Notes under the pieces: generated by a model
Told to the model about the DNA's origin: nothing
What the model saw: only the letters and a program-made list of their open reading frames with translations
The model's database searches: none
Assembly (NCBI RefSeq): GCF_900105395.1
Contig: NZ_LT629775.1
Span: 9,699,501-9,763,500 of the forward strand
Direction of reading: 5' to 3'
Length of the DNA: 64,000 nt
DNA from: Streptomyces sp. TLI_053
GTDB taxonomy: Bacteria; Actinomycetota; Actinomycetes; Streptomycetales; Streptomycetaceae
Part shown: piece by piece, positions 8,527-17,238 of the stretch
How positions within the stretch are numbered: position 1 is the stretch's first letter
Layout of the letters: each line of letters begins with the position of its first letter
Program-made: the position numbers and the translations under genes

Positions 8527-9680
8527 CGGCCGTCACAACGGATCCTCTGGTCGGCACCGCCCGGGAACTGGCCGCCACCGTGCTGGCCCGTCACGCCGGC
8601 GCCGCGGACCGGGACGCGCGGTTCCCCTCGGAGTCCGTCGCGGCCCTGCGCGACGCGAAACTGCTCGGGGCATCGGCCCCGGTGGAACTCGGAGGCTCCG
8701 GAGCATCGCTGGAGACGCTTGTCGGAATCGCCCGGGCGCTCGCCCGAAGCTGCGGCTCGACGGCGATGATCTGGGCCATGCATCAGGTGCAGCTCCACTG
8801 CGCCTGCCGGTACGGCGCCTCCTCGCCGCTGCTCCGGGAACTGCTGCGCGGCGCCGTCGAGGACCAGTGGCTGATCGCCTCGGTCACCAGCGAGCGGGCC
8901 ACCGGTGGCGACATCGGCCGCAGCTACGCCGCGGTCGAGGTCACCTCCGACGCGGACGCGCGTGTCGAGAAGGAGGCCACGACTCTCTCCTACGGCGCCG
9001 ACGCGGGTGCCTACCTGCTGTCCGCCCGCCGATCACCGCATGCGGCGCCGGGCGACCAGGTGGCTGTGCTGCTCCGGCGCGAGGATGTCGTCCTGTCGGA
9101 CGAGGGCCCCTGGCAGCCGCTGGGCATGCGGGCGACCCGCAGCCCCGGCTACCGCGTGCGCGCGGGTTTCGGTACGTGGCAGATCATGGACACCCCGTTC
9201 CACGAGATCGCCTCCAACGCCATGACTCCGCTGTCCCACGTGCTGTGGGCGGCGGTCTGGGCCGGACTGGCGACGGAGGCCGTCGAACGGGCCACGCGGC
9301 TCGCCCGCCGACGCCACCACGGTGGCGGGCCGGGCTTCGACCGGTGGTCCCTGGCAGCGGCCCACCGCTCGCTCGCCGTCGTCGACACCCACCTCGACGA
9401 CGGCGTCCGGCGCGCCGACGAGGTTCTGGCGGGCCGGGCCGCACCCACCACGGCCTTCGCCATGAGGATGAACACGCTGAAGATCGCGGTCTCCGAGCGC
9501 GCGCTGACCGCCGCGCTCGAAGCGCTGCGGGTGTGTGGAATGCCGGGCTACGCGGAGACCGGCGAGTACTCGATCGCCCGTATCCTGCGCGATCTCCACT
9601 CCGCCCCGCTGATGATCAACAACGACCGGTTGCTGGCGGCCAACGGCGAGCTGGCACTCCTCACGAGGAGCACCGCATGA
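8523..9680 (+). CDS. Acyl-CoA dehydrogenase-family flavoprotein
   Basis: A 385-residue protein of acyl-CoA dehydrogenase length. The order is that of the family: an alpha-helical N-terminal domain (RELAATVLARHAG, then SCGSTAMIWAMHQVQ), a central beta domain beginning IASVTSERATGGDIG, and a C-terminal helical bundle ending near the SIARILRDLHSA segment. The family binds FAD and takes two electrons from a thioester. Members in biosynthetic clusters (for example the prolyl-carrier oxidases of pyrrole pathways) act on aminoacyl carrier proteins. With the carrier protein on one side and its ligase on the other, oxidation of a carrier-bound amino acid is the best inference. Overlaps at both ends show tight coupling. 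Confidence 0.85.
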   Translation: MTAVTTDPLVGTARELAATVLARHAGAADRDARFPSESVAALRDAKLLGASAPVELGGSGASLETLVGIARALARSCGSTAMIWAMHQVQLHCACRYGASSPLLRELLRGAVEDQWLIASVTSERATGGDIGRSYAAVEVTSDADARVEKEATTLSYGADAGAYLLSARRSPHAAPGDQVAVLLRREDVVLSDEGPWQPLGMRATRSPGYRVRAGFGTWQIMDTPFHEIASNAMTPLSHVLWAAVWAGLATEAVERATRLARRRHHGGGPGFDRWSLAAAHRSLAVVDTHLDDGVRRADEVLAGRAAPTTAFAMRMNTLKIAVSERALTAALEALRVCGMPGYAETGEYSIARILRDLHSAPLMINNDRLLAANGELALLTRSTA

Positions 9681-10513
9681 CACCCGTCCACGATTCCCTG
9701 GGCCTCGATACCACGGCCCTCTTCGCGAGCACCGGGACACCGGGCATCCCTCTGACATTGCCGCTCGGCCACCGGCTTCTCGCCGCTCTGCGCGCCGGTA
9801 TCGCCGGCCTCTTCGCCGACCAGGTGATCACCCTCCTCCAAGCACCCCCGGTGGTTCCCTACGACGTGGTGTCCCGGGCCGGGTTCGCCGAAGCCTTTCC
9901 CCACCTGGTGGGCTCGGTCCGGCTTCCGGACGAGACGACGGCGACCCGGGAGCTGACGCTGACACCCGCGGCCTGTCACCACGCCTTCTCCCTGCTCGAA
10001 GGCCGGCTGGTCACCCTTCCCCTCTGCCTCGGGATCGAGGGAACCTGCTTCCGCGACGAGTCCAGGACCGAGACGGGCCGACTCCGCAGCTTCCGGATGT
10101 ACGAGCTGGTGTTCCTCGGGGCCCCCGAGTCCGTCTCGAACTGGCTGGACGAAGCCCTGCGCCGTGCGGCCGACTGGTTCGCGGAGATCGGTCTGGGGCA
10201 CCGGCAAGTGCTCGCGAACGACCCGTTCTTCGGCCGCACAGGCGCACTCCTGGGCAGGCTTCAGCGGGAGGACCGGGCGAAATGGGAACTGCAGATGCCG
10301 GTCGGGCCCGGCCTGGACCAGGCCGTGGCGTCCTTCAACCACCACCGCGACCACTTCGGCCGGGCGTTCTCGATCCGGCCGGGCTCCGGCTCGGAACTGC
10401 ACAGCGCCTGCGCGGCGTTCGGTCTGGACCGTCTGCTCCTGGCCGTCGTCCACGCCCATGGTCCCGATCCTGGTTCCTGGCCGGCCGAACTCGCGACCGC
10501 CGTAGCCACCTGA
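9677..10513 (+). CDS. Amino acid:[carrier protein] ligase, class II aaRS-like
   Basis: A 278-residue protein resembling the truncated seryl-tRNA synthetase homologues that load amino acids onto carrier proteins instead of tRNA. Class II motif 2 is visible as the run ending RLRSFRMYE and motif 3 as AFGLDRLLLAVV. Residues consistent with the family's Cys/Glu/Cys zinc site are present: Cys in AACHHAF, Glu in MYE and Cys in HSACAAF. Known relatives activate glycine or alanine with ATP and transfer it to phosphopantetheine. The carrier protein gene is two genes upstream in the same coupled run. This ligase would replace an NRPS adenylation domain; which amino acid it uses is not decided by what I can see. 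Confidence 0.8.
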   Translation: MTPVHDSLGLDTTALFASTGTPGIPLTLPLGHRLLAALRAGIAGLFADQVITLLQAPPVVPYDVVSRAGFAEAFPHLVGSVRLPDETTATRELTLTPAACHHAFSLLEGRLVTLPLCLGIEGTCFRDESRTETGRLRSFRMYELVFLGAPESVSNWLDEALRRAADWFAEIGLGHRQVLANDPFFGRTGALLGRLQREDRAKWELQMPVGPGLDQAVASFNHHRDHFGRAFSIRPGSGSELHSACAAFGLDRLLLAVVHAHGPDPGSWPAELATAVAT

Positions 10514-10533
10514 CCCCACGGGAGATCCGTCCG

Positions 10534-11721
10534 ATGAGTCCGAACCTTCGAGGAGAGGCCCCAATGGCGGGCGAGGAATCGACTTTCAAGCCGGCACGCG
10601 CCGAGGAGCGGCTGTTGCTCGCGCTGGCCCGCCCGGAGCTGACCGAGGAACAGGTGGCCGAATGCCGCACCCTCCTGTCCGGCCGGAGCGCGGAATTCGA
10701 CTGGGGATTCTTCGTTGATCGGGCGGCGCGCCACCGAATTCTGCCGCTGGTGGGCAGGAATATCGCCCGGAACCGACTGCACCACGCTCCGGACGGAGTC
10801 CCGCTCGTTCCCTACCGGTGGCTCTTCGACAGTGCCTACTTCGCCACCGCACAGCGCTACCAGGCGCTCGGCGAGGAATTCGGCCCTCTACTGGGAGCGC
10901 TGAACGAGGACGGTGTCAGGTACGCCGTGCGGAAAGGTCCGGTCCTGGGGGAGGGGCTCTACCGGGACCCGGGACTTCGGCCGATGTACGACCTGGACAT
11001 CCTGATCGGCCGCGCCGATTCCGGCCGCGTGGGCGACGTGCTGCGAGCACGTGGCTTCGACCAGGGCAGGGTCGCGGCCGACGGCCGTTCCGTCGAACCG
11101 TTCGCCCGGGAATCCAGGATCTACTGGAAACTCCATGTGAACAACGAGATCCCGTACCTCAAATTATCGGCACACCCGTTGGTCAGTACGTTCTGCGTGG
11201 ACCTGTGCCTGGATGTCTCCCAGAAGCACGCGACCGTCCGCCTGGGTGTCCCGGAGATTCTCGAAGAACGCATTCCCATGACGCTCTTCGGTGTGCCCGC
11301 CCATGCACTGTCGCCGACTCACCAACTAATTGATCTGTGTCTGCATCTCCACAAGGAAGCGACCTCCCGATATTATGTGGAGGCCGGGACGGATCTTCAG
11401 GTCCTGAAATTCCTCGACATCGCACTCGCCGCCGACGGGCTGACCGCCGTCGCCGGCTGGGGCCCACTGGTGGACTGTGCCCGCGCCTGCGGCGCCGCAC
11501 CGAGCGTCCACTACGCCCTGCACCACACCGCGCTGCTCTACCCCGAGGCGGTCCCGCCCGAAGCCGTCGACGCGTTGGGCGACGCGGGAGCGGAACCGCT
11601 CCACGAGTACGGGGCGGTGGACGGACGGGCCCGCCGGTGGCGGACGTCCTTCGGGGAGAGGCTCTTCGCACCGAGCCGTCGGGACGAGGTCGAGGGGGCT
11701 TCCACCGTGCCCCGCTCCTAG
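10534..11721 (+). CDS. Nucleotidyltransferase-family protein (NTP_transf_5 type)
   Basis: About 395 residues from the ATG at 10534, or 385 from the ATG at 10564, which has the better ribosome site (AGGAGAGG). The core RYAVRKGPVLGEGLYRDPGL followed by RPMYDLDILI matches the conserved Lys-Gly and DxD region of the nucleotidyltransferase group often found in peptide natural-product clusters. The family's chemistry in such clusters is mostly unproven. Its neighbour is an HPr-kinase-like protein; the two families also occur together in some lasso peptide clusters, so a shared phosphate- or nucleotide-transfer step is plausible. No maturation enzymes for lasso peptides are present. Confidence 0.7.
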   Translation: MSPNLRGEAPMAGEESTFKPARAEERLLLALARPELTEEQVAECRTLLSGRSAEFDWGFFVDRAARHRILPLVGRNIARNRLHHAPDGVPLVPYRWLFDSAYFATAQRYQALGEEFGPLLGALNEDGVRYAVRKGPVLGEGLYRDPGLRPMYDLDILIGRADSGRVGDVLRARGFDQGRVAADGRSVEPFARESRIYWKLHVNNEIPYLKLSAHPLVSTFCVDLCLDVSQKHATVRLGVPEILEERIPMTLFGVPAHALSPTHQLIDLCLHLHKEATSRYYVEAGTDLQVLKFLDIALAADGLTAVAGWGPLVDCARACGAAPSVHYALHHTALLYPEAVPPEAVDALGDAGAEPLHEYGAVDGRARRWRTSFGERLFAPSRRDEVEGASTVPRS

Positions 11722-11801
11722 GTCCTGGCGGGGGCCACGGCAGCCCGCTCCCGGTGCCCAGGCAGCGCGCCGGACACACACCGACAGCGAGAGAGGAACC
11801 T

Positions 11802-12926
11802 GTGGGAGAGACTGTCACACGTATCCGGCGTATCGGCGATTTCCGCTGCACGACGAGCACACCGACACGGCTCGTCGACGAGGCCGTCCGCCACTTCGTC
11901 CCCTGGGAGGCCGAGAGGCCGGTGGACACCGAGTGGTCGATCACCGTACTCGTCGACCCCCTCCGTCTGGCGGACCTTCGACAGGCCGCCGCCCGAGAAC
12001 CGGCCGAGACCGTGGAGAGCTTCGCGGGCGAGTCCTGGATGCGGTGTCACCGGCTCCGGGGCCAGGAGTTGTTCACGGAGTCCCGGTACGACGGGTACGC
12101 GGTGCTCCGGGACGGCCAGGCTGTGACCGTGCTCCTGCGGGACGCCTCGGCCGGCCTCGCCAGGTACGGAATGCGGGTCCTTCGGGAACTCTTCCACCGC
12201 TCGGAGGAGGAACGCGGGAGCATCGTGATGCACGCCGCGGCCTGCTCGATCGGGCAGGCCGGCGCGCTGATCGTGGGCGAGAAGGGCGCGGGGAAAACGA
12301 CCACGCTGCTGGCGGGATGCCTCGTGGGCGGGGCGGACTACATCGCGAACGACCGCGTCATCGTGCCGCCGGACGAGAAGAGCTGGCGGGCCGTCGGGTT
12401 CCCGATGGTCTGCCGGGTCCACCCCGGAACGATCAGCCGGTTCCCGGAGCTGACCGGGTTGGCACTGCGTCCAGAACGTCTCGTCCGGCCGCAGCACGGT
12501 CTGTTCCACGAGGGTCACCAGGACATCGACGTCCTCCGCGAGCTGGCGGCCCCGGGCACCAAACTGGAACTCACCACGGTCGAGATGACCACGCACCTCG
12601 GGGTCGCGACAACGGATCGCTCGACGGTGCGCTGTCTGCTCTTCCCCCGTTTCGACGCGGCGCGGACGGGCGTTCGTACAGCCCCGCTCACCTCGGAGTC
12701 CGCCCGGGCCAGGCTCCTGTCGCAGTGCCTGACCCCGGACGACGACACCTGGGTGGCGCCATGGCTGCTGGGGCGCCACCGCGATGCCGGCCGGCTCCGG
12801 CTGGCAGCGGCAGAACGACTCGCCGCGATGGCGGCGGACACCCTCGCCTACGAGGTGATCTACGGTCACCGAACGGGTGACATCCATGCGGTGGGCCGCA
12901 TCGTGGCGGACCTCGTTACCTCCTGA
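11802..12926 (+). CDS. HPr kinase-like P-loop protein
   Basis: A 374-residue protein starting at a GTG preceded by GAGAGAGGAACC. The central P-loop GEKGAGKTTTL and the surrounding HAAACSIGQAGALIVGEKG give the HprK C-terminal fold, without the usual PTS context. Relatives in peptide clusters phosphorylate a serine of a precursor peptide (shown for the paeninodin lasso peptide). Here a possible substrate is the Ser-rich tail of the 57-residue peptide encoded at 20725, but this is inference. It follows the nucleotidyltransferase after an 80-bp gap. Confidence 0.7.
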   Translation: MGETVTRIRRIGDFRCTTSTPTRLVDEAVRHFVPWEAERPVDTEWSITVLVDPLRLADLRQAAAREPAETVESFAGESWMRCHRLRGQELFTESRYDGYAVLRDGQAVTVLLRDASAGLARYGMRVLRELFHRSEEERGSIVMHAAACSIGQAGALIVGEKGAGKTTTLLAGCLVGGADYIANDRVIVPPDEKSWRAVGFPMVCRVHPGTISRFPELTGLALRPERLVRPQHGLFHEGHQDIDVLRELAAPGTKLELTTVEMTTHLGVATTDRSTVRCLLFPRFDAARTGVRTAPLTSESARARLLSQCLTPDDDTWVAPWLLGRHRDAGRLRLAAAERLAAMAADTLAYEVIYGHRTGDIHAVGRIVADLVTS

Positions 12927-12994
12927 ACCCGGCGTGCCGCCCTCCCGCCGGCGAGCAGAACCCCACCCTGTACACCAGAAGGAAAGGTCTTTAC

Positions 12995-14248
12995 GTGTTC
13001 TCCTCCACCACCGACCAGTTCGTCAGCCCGGCCAGGCGACGGTTCGAGGTCGTCGAGCGCAAGGGCATCGGTCACCCCGACACCATGGCGGATCTGATCG
13101 CCGAACAGTTCTCCTACCTTTACAGCAGCTACTGCCGCACCGCGTTCGGACAGGTCCTCAACCATGCGGTCGACAAGGTCACCCTGATCGGCGCGAGCAC
13201 CAAGGTGCGCCTCGGCGGGTTCACCGTGATCGAGCCGGCCGAGATCCTGCTGATCGGAAAGATCACACCCGGTGTCGCCTCGGAACGAGTGCCCGTCCAC
13301 GACCTCCTTCGGACGGCGGTCGACCAGGTCGTCCGGTTCAGCCTGCCGGACGACGAGATCCTTCGGCACACCAACCTGGTCGTCCGCAACACCTTCAGCT
13401 CTGCGGTCGACCGGCCCGAGAACTTCTACCTCCCGGACTCCCGGACGCAGGCGCACCGGATCGGCACCGAGGAACTCGGCGCCAACGACACGGTGTTCTG
13501 CACAGGGAGTGCCGGCAGGTCCCCGCTGGAGGAACTCGTGCTCCGGCTGGAACTCGCGGTCACCGCGCCCGCCGCCCGCAGCGCCTGGTCCTCGGTGGGG
13601 ACGGATGTCAAGGTGATGGCGGTCCGTTGCGGCGACGACGTCGATGTCACGATGTGCGTCCCGGTCGACCCGAGGGCCGTCACCGAGCGGGCGGACTACG
13701 AGAAGGCCCTTGGCGTCGTGACGGAGGCGCTGACCGAGGTGGTGGCCGGCTCGGGGTTTCCGGTCGCACGACTTCACGTCAACACCAAGGACGTCGACGG
13801 TGGCCTCTATCTGGCGCCGTTCGGGACCTCTTTCGGGAAGAGCGACTGCGGCGCGGTCGGGCGGGGAAACCGGCACGAGGGCTTCATCGCCGCTTTCCGC
13901 CCGGCCAACGTCGAGGCCCCCGCGGGCAAGAATCCGCTGCACCACGCCGGAAAGCTCTACACACTCGCGGCGCAGCGGATCGCCGACGACATCCACCGCA
14001 CGCTCGCCAGGGACAGTGCGGTGGCCGTGGTGGCACGCAACGGCGCCCCGCTGACCGAGCCCGCCTACGTCCATGTCGATTTCGACGGCGGCGCGGCCGA
14101 GGCCGAGGCCGCGGAGGTGATAGCGGCTCAGGTGATCGCGGGAATCCCGGCCATCTCCGAGGCTCTGATCACGCGGGACCCGGTCTCGCAGAGGCGGACC
14201 GAGGCGGAGGCGCTCCGGCCGGTGGTGCCGGGGCGGGGCGTCCGCTGA
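12995..14248 (+). CDS. Archaeal-type S-adenosylmethionine synthetase
   Basis: A 417-residue protein starting at a GTG with an AAGGAAAGG site. It matches the archaeal methionine adenosyltransferase family, not the bacterial MetK: ERKGIGHPDTMADLIAE near 21-37, CGAVGRGNRHEGFI in the last third, and AGKNPLHHAGKLYT. The reaction is ATP plus methionine to S-adenosylmethionine. A streptomycete already has a housekeeping MetK, so a second, phylogenetically distant copy inside the operon suggests heavy local demand, for methylation by the FkbM protein or use of S-adenosylmethionine as a building block. It may have been acquired by transfer. Confidence 0.88.
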   Translation: MFSSTTDQFVSPARRRFEVVERKGIGHPDTMADLIAEQFSYLYSSYCRTAFGQVLNHAVDKVTLIGASTKVRLGGFTVIEPAEILLIGKITPGVASERVPVHDLLRTAVDQVVRFSLPDDEILRHTNLVVRNTFSSAVDRPENFYLPDSRTQAHRIGTEELGANDTVFCTGSAGRSPLEELVLRLELAVTAPAARSAWSSVGTDVKVMAVRCGDDVDVTMCVPVDPRAVTERADYEKALGVVTEALTEVVAGSGFPVARLHVNTKDVDGGLYLAPFGTSFGKSDCGAVGRGNRHEGFIAAFRPANVEAPAGKNPLHHAGKLYTLAAQRIADDIHRTLARDSAVAVVARNGAPLTEPAYVHVDFDGGAAEAEAAEVIAAQVIAGIPAISEALITRDPVSQRRTEAEALRPVVPGRGVR

Positions 14249-14271
14249 CCGGCGAGGAGTCGGAGCGGACC

Positions 14272-15141
14272 ATGACTGCGCGAACCACGGCCATCACCGT
14301 CGTCGGGGGAACCTATCTCGACGAGGAGCTCCTGGTGACGGAGCCGATCCGGCACGACGTGTCGCTGACCGTCGCGCACCGGACGACGTCCCTCGGCGGC
14401 CCGGGGTTCTGCTACGCGAGACGGCTCGCCGGTCACGGGCTGGACGTCAGGTTGGAGACGGCACTGGGCGACTGCGCGCACAGCCGGGCGGGTCTGGGCC
14501 TCCTGCACCGTCACGGCGTCGCCTGCGCGACGGAACAGCAGACAGGCAGGACGCTGGACGTTGCCACGGTGGTGATCGATCCACTGGGCCGCAAACTCGC
14601 TCTGAACGGCTATCACCTGGCCGGCCGGATCGAGTGCACTCCGGCGACGCTGGCCGCGGGCGTTCCGGTGCTCGTCGCCTCGCCCACCCGGATCGGCACG
14701 CTGGTCACCGCGGTCCGGACCCTGCACCGTGGTGGGGGTGCGCTGCCACCGCTGTTCCTCGCGCCGCACTCCCGGCAGGTGGCCGAGATCCTGGACCTGC
14801 CCGCTGCGGCGCGAGGACTGCTGGGGCAGGTCACCACCGCGGTCTCGGTCAACGAGGCCGACCTCACGCCCCGTCTGGAGGAGGTCTTCGCACCGACGAC
14901 CCTGCTCATCGTCACTCGCGGGGAAAAGGGTTGCTCCGTGCGACAGGGCCGCGCCTGGAGCCATCACGAGCCGGCCCGACTCGACGACCGGGTAATGAAT
15001 TCCAACGGCGCGGGAGAGGCGTTCTTCGCGGGCGTCGTCTCCCGACTGCTCACCGACCGGACGGTGGCCGACGCGGTCGACTTCGGCGCCCGTACGGCTG
15101 CCGCCTACCTGAGGGAGTTACAGGCATGCAGGACATCCTGA
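14272..15141 (+). CDS. PfkB-family kinase with an altered catalytic residue
   Basis: A 289-residue protein of the ribokinase/adenosine kinase (PfkB) family. The glycine-rich opening VVGGTYLDEELLV and the C-terminal signature region are present, but the signature reads NSNGAGEAFFAG: the catalytic aspartate of the usual GAGDxF is Glu249. The change keeps an acid, so activity may be retained or altered. Family members phosphorylate sugars or nucleosides. Beside an S-adenosylmethionine synthetase and a phosphatase, a nucleoside or ribose-derived substrate is tempting but unproven. The stop overlaps the HAD gene start by 16 bp. Confidence 0.75.
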   Translation: MTARTTAITVVGGTYLDEELLVTEPIRHDVSLTVAHRTTSLGGPGFCYARRLAGHGLDVRLETALGDCAHSRAGLGLLHRHGVACATEQQTGRTLDVATVVIDPLGRKLALNGYHLAGRIECTPATLAAGVPVLVASPTRIGTLVTAVRTLHRGGGALPPLFLAPHSRQVAEILDLPAAARGLLGQVTTAVSVNEADLTPRLEEVFAPTTLLIVTRGEKGCSVRQGRAWSHHEPARLDDRVMNSNGAGEAFFAGVVSRLLTDRTVADAVDFGARTAAAYLRELQACRTS

Positions 15142-15857
15142 GAACCCGGTGCCGCGCCGGACAGCGGGCGGCGCGGGCAGACGCCCAGGAACGACCGGTC
15201 GTTCTCGACTGCGACGGTGTCCTGGTCGACAGTGAAGCCATCGCGTCCCCGATCCAGGCCGAGGCGCTGCGTACGGCCGGGATTCCCCTCGGGGACGAGG
15301 AGTACGCCGCGCTGATGGTCGGCCGCAGCCGCGCGGAAGGCTATGCGGTCCTCGCCGAGACCTACGGCTTCCGGCCGACGCGGGCCTGGAAGGATGCGCT
15401 CCACCGCAAAGTCCTGGACGCCTACACCGCGCACCTGTCGGCGAACGCCGGGGCGGCCCGTTTGCTGGAGCGCCTCGCCGCGCAGGGCCGGCCGTGGTGC
15501 GTCGCGACCAGCGGGACCCGGGAGTCCACCCTGCACAAGCTCGCGGCCGCCGGGCTGGACCGGTACGGCGTGGCGGAGCGGCTTCTCAGCATCGACGACG
15601 TCGCCCGGGGCAAGCCGGCACCGGATCTGTTTCTTCTCGCCGCCTCGACCTTCGGCGTCGAGCCAGGGCGGGTACTCGTGGTCGAGGACAGCATGGCGGG
15701 AGTGGCGGCCGCCCGCGCGGCGGGCATGCGGGTGCTCTGGTACCGCGGCGGCCCGCCCGCCGGTGCCGATGTCCGGAGCATCGACCACCTCGACCAGGTT
15801 CTGGACCACCTCGCGCAACCGTGGGAGCACGAGACGGGAGACGTTCTGCCATGCTGA
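15126..15857 (+). CDS. HAD-superfamily phosphatase (phosphoglucomutase-like subgroup)
   Basis: A 243-residue protein. HAD motif I is DCDGVLVDSE with nucleophile Asp28 and general acid Asp30. Motif II is VATSGTRES, motif III is the lysine in ARGKPAPDLF, and motif IV is VVEDSMAG. These fit the beta-phosphoglucomutase/phosphatase group with a helical cap. It overlaps the PfkB kinase gene, so a kinase and a phosphatase are co-translated, perhaps acting on successive intermediates. The substrate is unknown. Confidence 0.82.
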   Translation: MQDILRTRCRAGQRAARADAQERPVVLDCDGVLVDSEAIASPIQAEALRTAGIPLGDEEYAALMVGRSRAEGYAVLAETYGFRPTRAWKDALHRKVLDAYTAHLSANAGAARLLERLAAQGRPWCVATSGTRESTLHKLAAAGLDRYGVAERLLSIDDVARGKPAPDLFLLAASTFGVEPGRVLVVEDSMAGVAAARAAGMRVLWYRGGPPAGADVRSIDHLDQVLDHLAQPWEHETGDVLPC

Positions 15858-16684
15858 CCGAGAGTTCTGAGGAGTTCTTCGCCGCCTTCGGGTTCGTCGT
15901 CGCGGACAGCGGCGTCCTGGGTGACGCGCTGCCGCAGCTGAGGGTGGAGTCGGAGCGCGCGATCGCCAGGGCGTATCCGCTCGATCCGGGAAGAACGCTT
16001 CTCCTGCCGGCGATGTCCGAGGAACACTCGCGCCACAGCCTCTCGGTGCTGCACGACCCGCGCCTGACCGGCACCGCCGAGCGGCTGCTCGGCGACCGGG
16101 TCCTGGTGAAACCACCGAAGATCACCCGCTTCGCGGTGCCCACCAACTGGCACCGGGACTGCTACATGCCGCTGCGGGGCGTCAAGGTCGCGACGTACTT
16201 CGGAGACCACGGAACGACCCCCTTCCACCTGGTGCCCGGATCCCACCGCGGTCCGGCCCGCCGCTACGTCGACCGCCTCTTCGGACGAACGACGGTACGC
16301 CGCCCCAGCAGCAGCGACCGCGATCCGACCCGGGTGCTGCCCCCCGGCGTCCCGGTGCACACCGTCCACCTGGAGCCCGGACAGCTCCTGATGTTCGACC
16401 TCGGGCTCTGGCACGCGAACCTCTCGGCCGACCGGCGCCTCCAGTGGGCCGTGACCTACCTCGCCGTTCCGCGGGACCCGGGCACGGTCGACGAGACCGC
16501 ACTGCACCTGGCCGAGTTCTACGAGTACACGATCCCCTACCCGGCCGAGGAATTCCCCTATTTCCCGGCCTCCTGGCACCGAAAGGAGTCCGGGTCGGAA
16601 CTCTTCCGGGCGGCGAGCGACTCCGGGGTGTGGGACAGGTTCCTGGAGCTGCGCCCCGACCGGTCCTGGGGAGGCGCGGAATGA
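15851..16684 (+). CDS. PhyH-family Fe(II)/2-oxoglutarate dioxygenase
   Basis: A 277-residue protein of the phytanoyl-CoA hydroxylase family. The iron ligands are visible: His101 and Asp103 in WHRDCYM and the distal His188 in FDLGLWHANL, with an arginine shortly after (195/196) for 2-oxoglutarate. VPGSHRG is also typical. It should hydroxylate, halogenate or desaturate a substrate using oxygen; the Asp at the HxD position argues against a halogenase. The start overlaps the HAD gene and the stop overlaps the next kinase gene (ATGA), so it belongs to the same pathway. Confidence 0.83.
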   Translation: MLTESSEEFFAAFGFVVADSGVLGDALPQLRVESERAIARAYPLDPGRTLLLPAMSEEHSRHSLSVLHDPRLTGTAERLLGDRVLVKPPKITRFAVPTNWHRDCYMPLRGVKVATYFGDHGTTPFHLVPGSHRGPARRYVDRLFGRTTVRRPSSSDRDPTRVLPPGVPVHTVHLEPGQLLMFDLGLWHANLSADRRLQWAVTYLAVPRDPGTVDETALHLAEFYEYTIPYPAEEFPYFPASWHRKESGSELFRAASDSGVWDRFLELRPDRSWGGAE

Positions 16685-17238
16685 AGCGCGTGGTGGTGGT
16701 CGGGGCGGCCGGTGCGGGCAAGACCACGCTCGCCCGCCGACTCTCCGCAGCACTGGAGGTACCGTTCACCGACCTGGACGCCCTCTTCTGGGCACCGGGC
16801 TGGCAACGGGTTCCCGCGGACCGGTTCCGGGTCGAGGTGGAACGTGTGGCGGCGGCTCCCGGCTGGCTCGTGGCCGGAAACTTCTTCGCCTCCGTCGTCG
16901 ATCCGGTGTGGACTGCGGCCGACACCGTCGTGTGGCTCGACCTCCCGAGGCGGGTGACCTTCGCCAGAGTGGTACGGCGCACCGTGCTGCAGGCCGTCCG
17001 TCGGGAGGAGCTGTTCCCCGGCTGCCGACAGAGCCTGTGGGCGGCCTGGCGTGACGGACTCTTCGCCACCGCGTGGCGCGAGCCCGCCTGCAACCGGGTT
17101 GTCGTTCCCGAGCTTCTGGCGCAGCCCGGCTATGCCCATCTGCGACTGGTCCGGTTGGCCGGCCGCCACGAGGTGTCGAACTGGGCGGCGTCGGTCCGAG
17201 CGCAGCACCGTGACCGGTGCTCCGGGGACACCGAATGA
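16681..17238 (+). CDS. Small P-loop kinase, adenylate kinase-like
   Basis: A 185-residue protein with Walker A GAAGAGKTTL at residues 8-17, then FTDLDALFWAPGW and the nucleotide-lid-like arginines RRVTFARVVRRT. This is the topology-modulation/adenylate-kinase-like group of unassigned small kinases. It is the third kinase-type gene of the operon, after the HprK-like and PfkB proteins. Overlap with both neighbours suggests it is a true pathway member. Substrate unknown. Confidence 0.72.
   Translation: MKRVVVVGAAGAGKTTLARRLSAALEVPFTDLDALFWAPGWQRVPADRFRVEVERVAAAPGWLVAGNFFASVVDPVWTAADTVVWLDLPRRVTFARVVRRTVLQAVRREELFPGCRQSLWAAWRDGLFATAWREPACNRVVVPELLAQPGYAHLRLVRLAGRHEVSNWAASVRAQHRDRCSGDTE

Noticed and set aside
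12877..14271. Upstream half of the long frame ending at 15141
   Set aside because: Before ATG 14272 it is a shadow of the S-adenosylmethionine synthetase gene; the PfkB protein starts at 14272.
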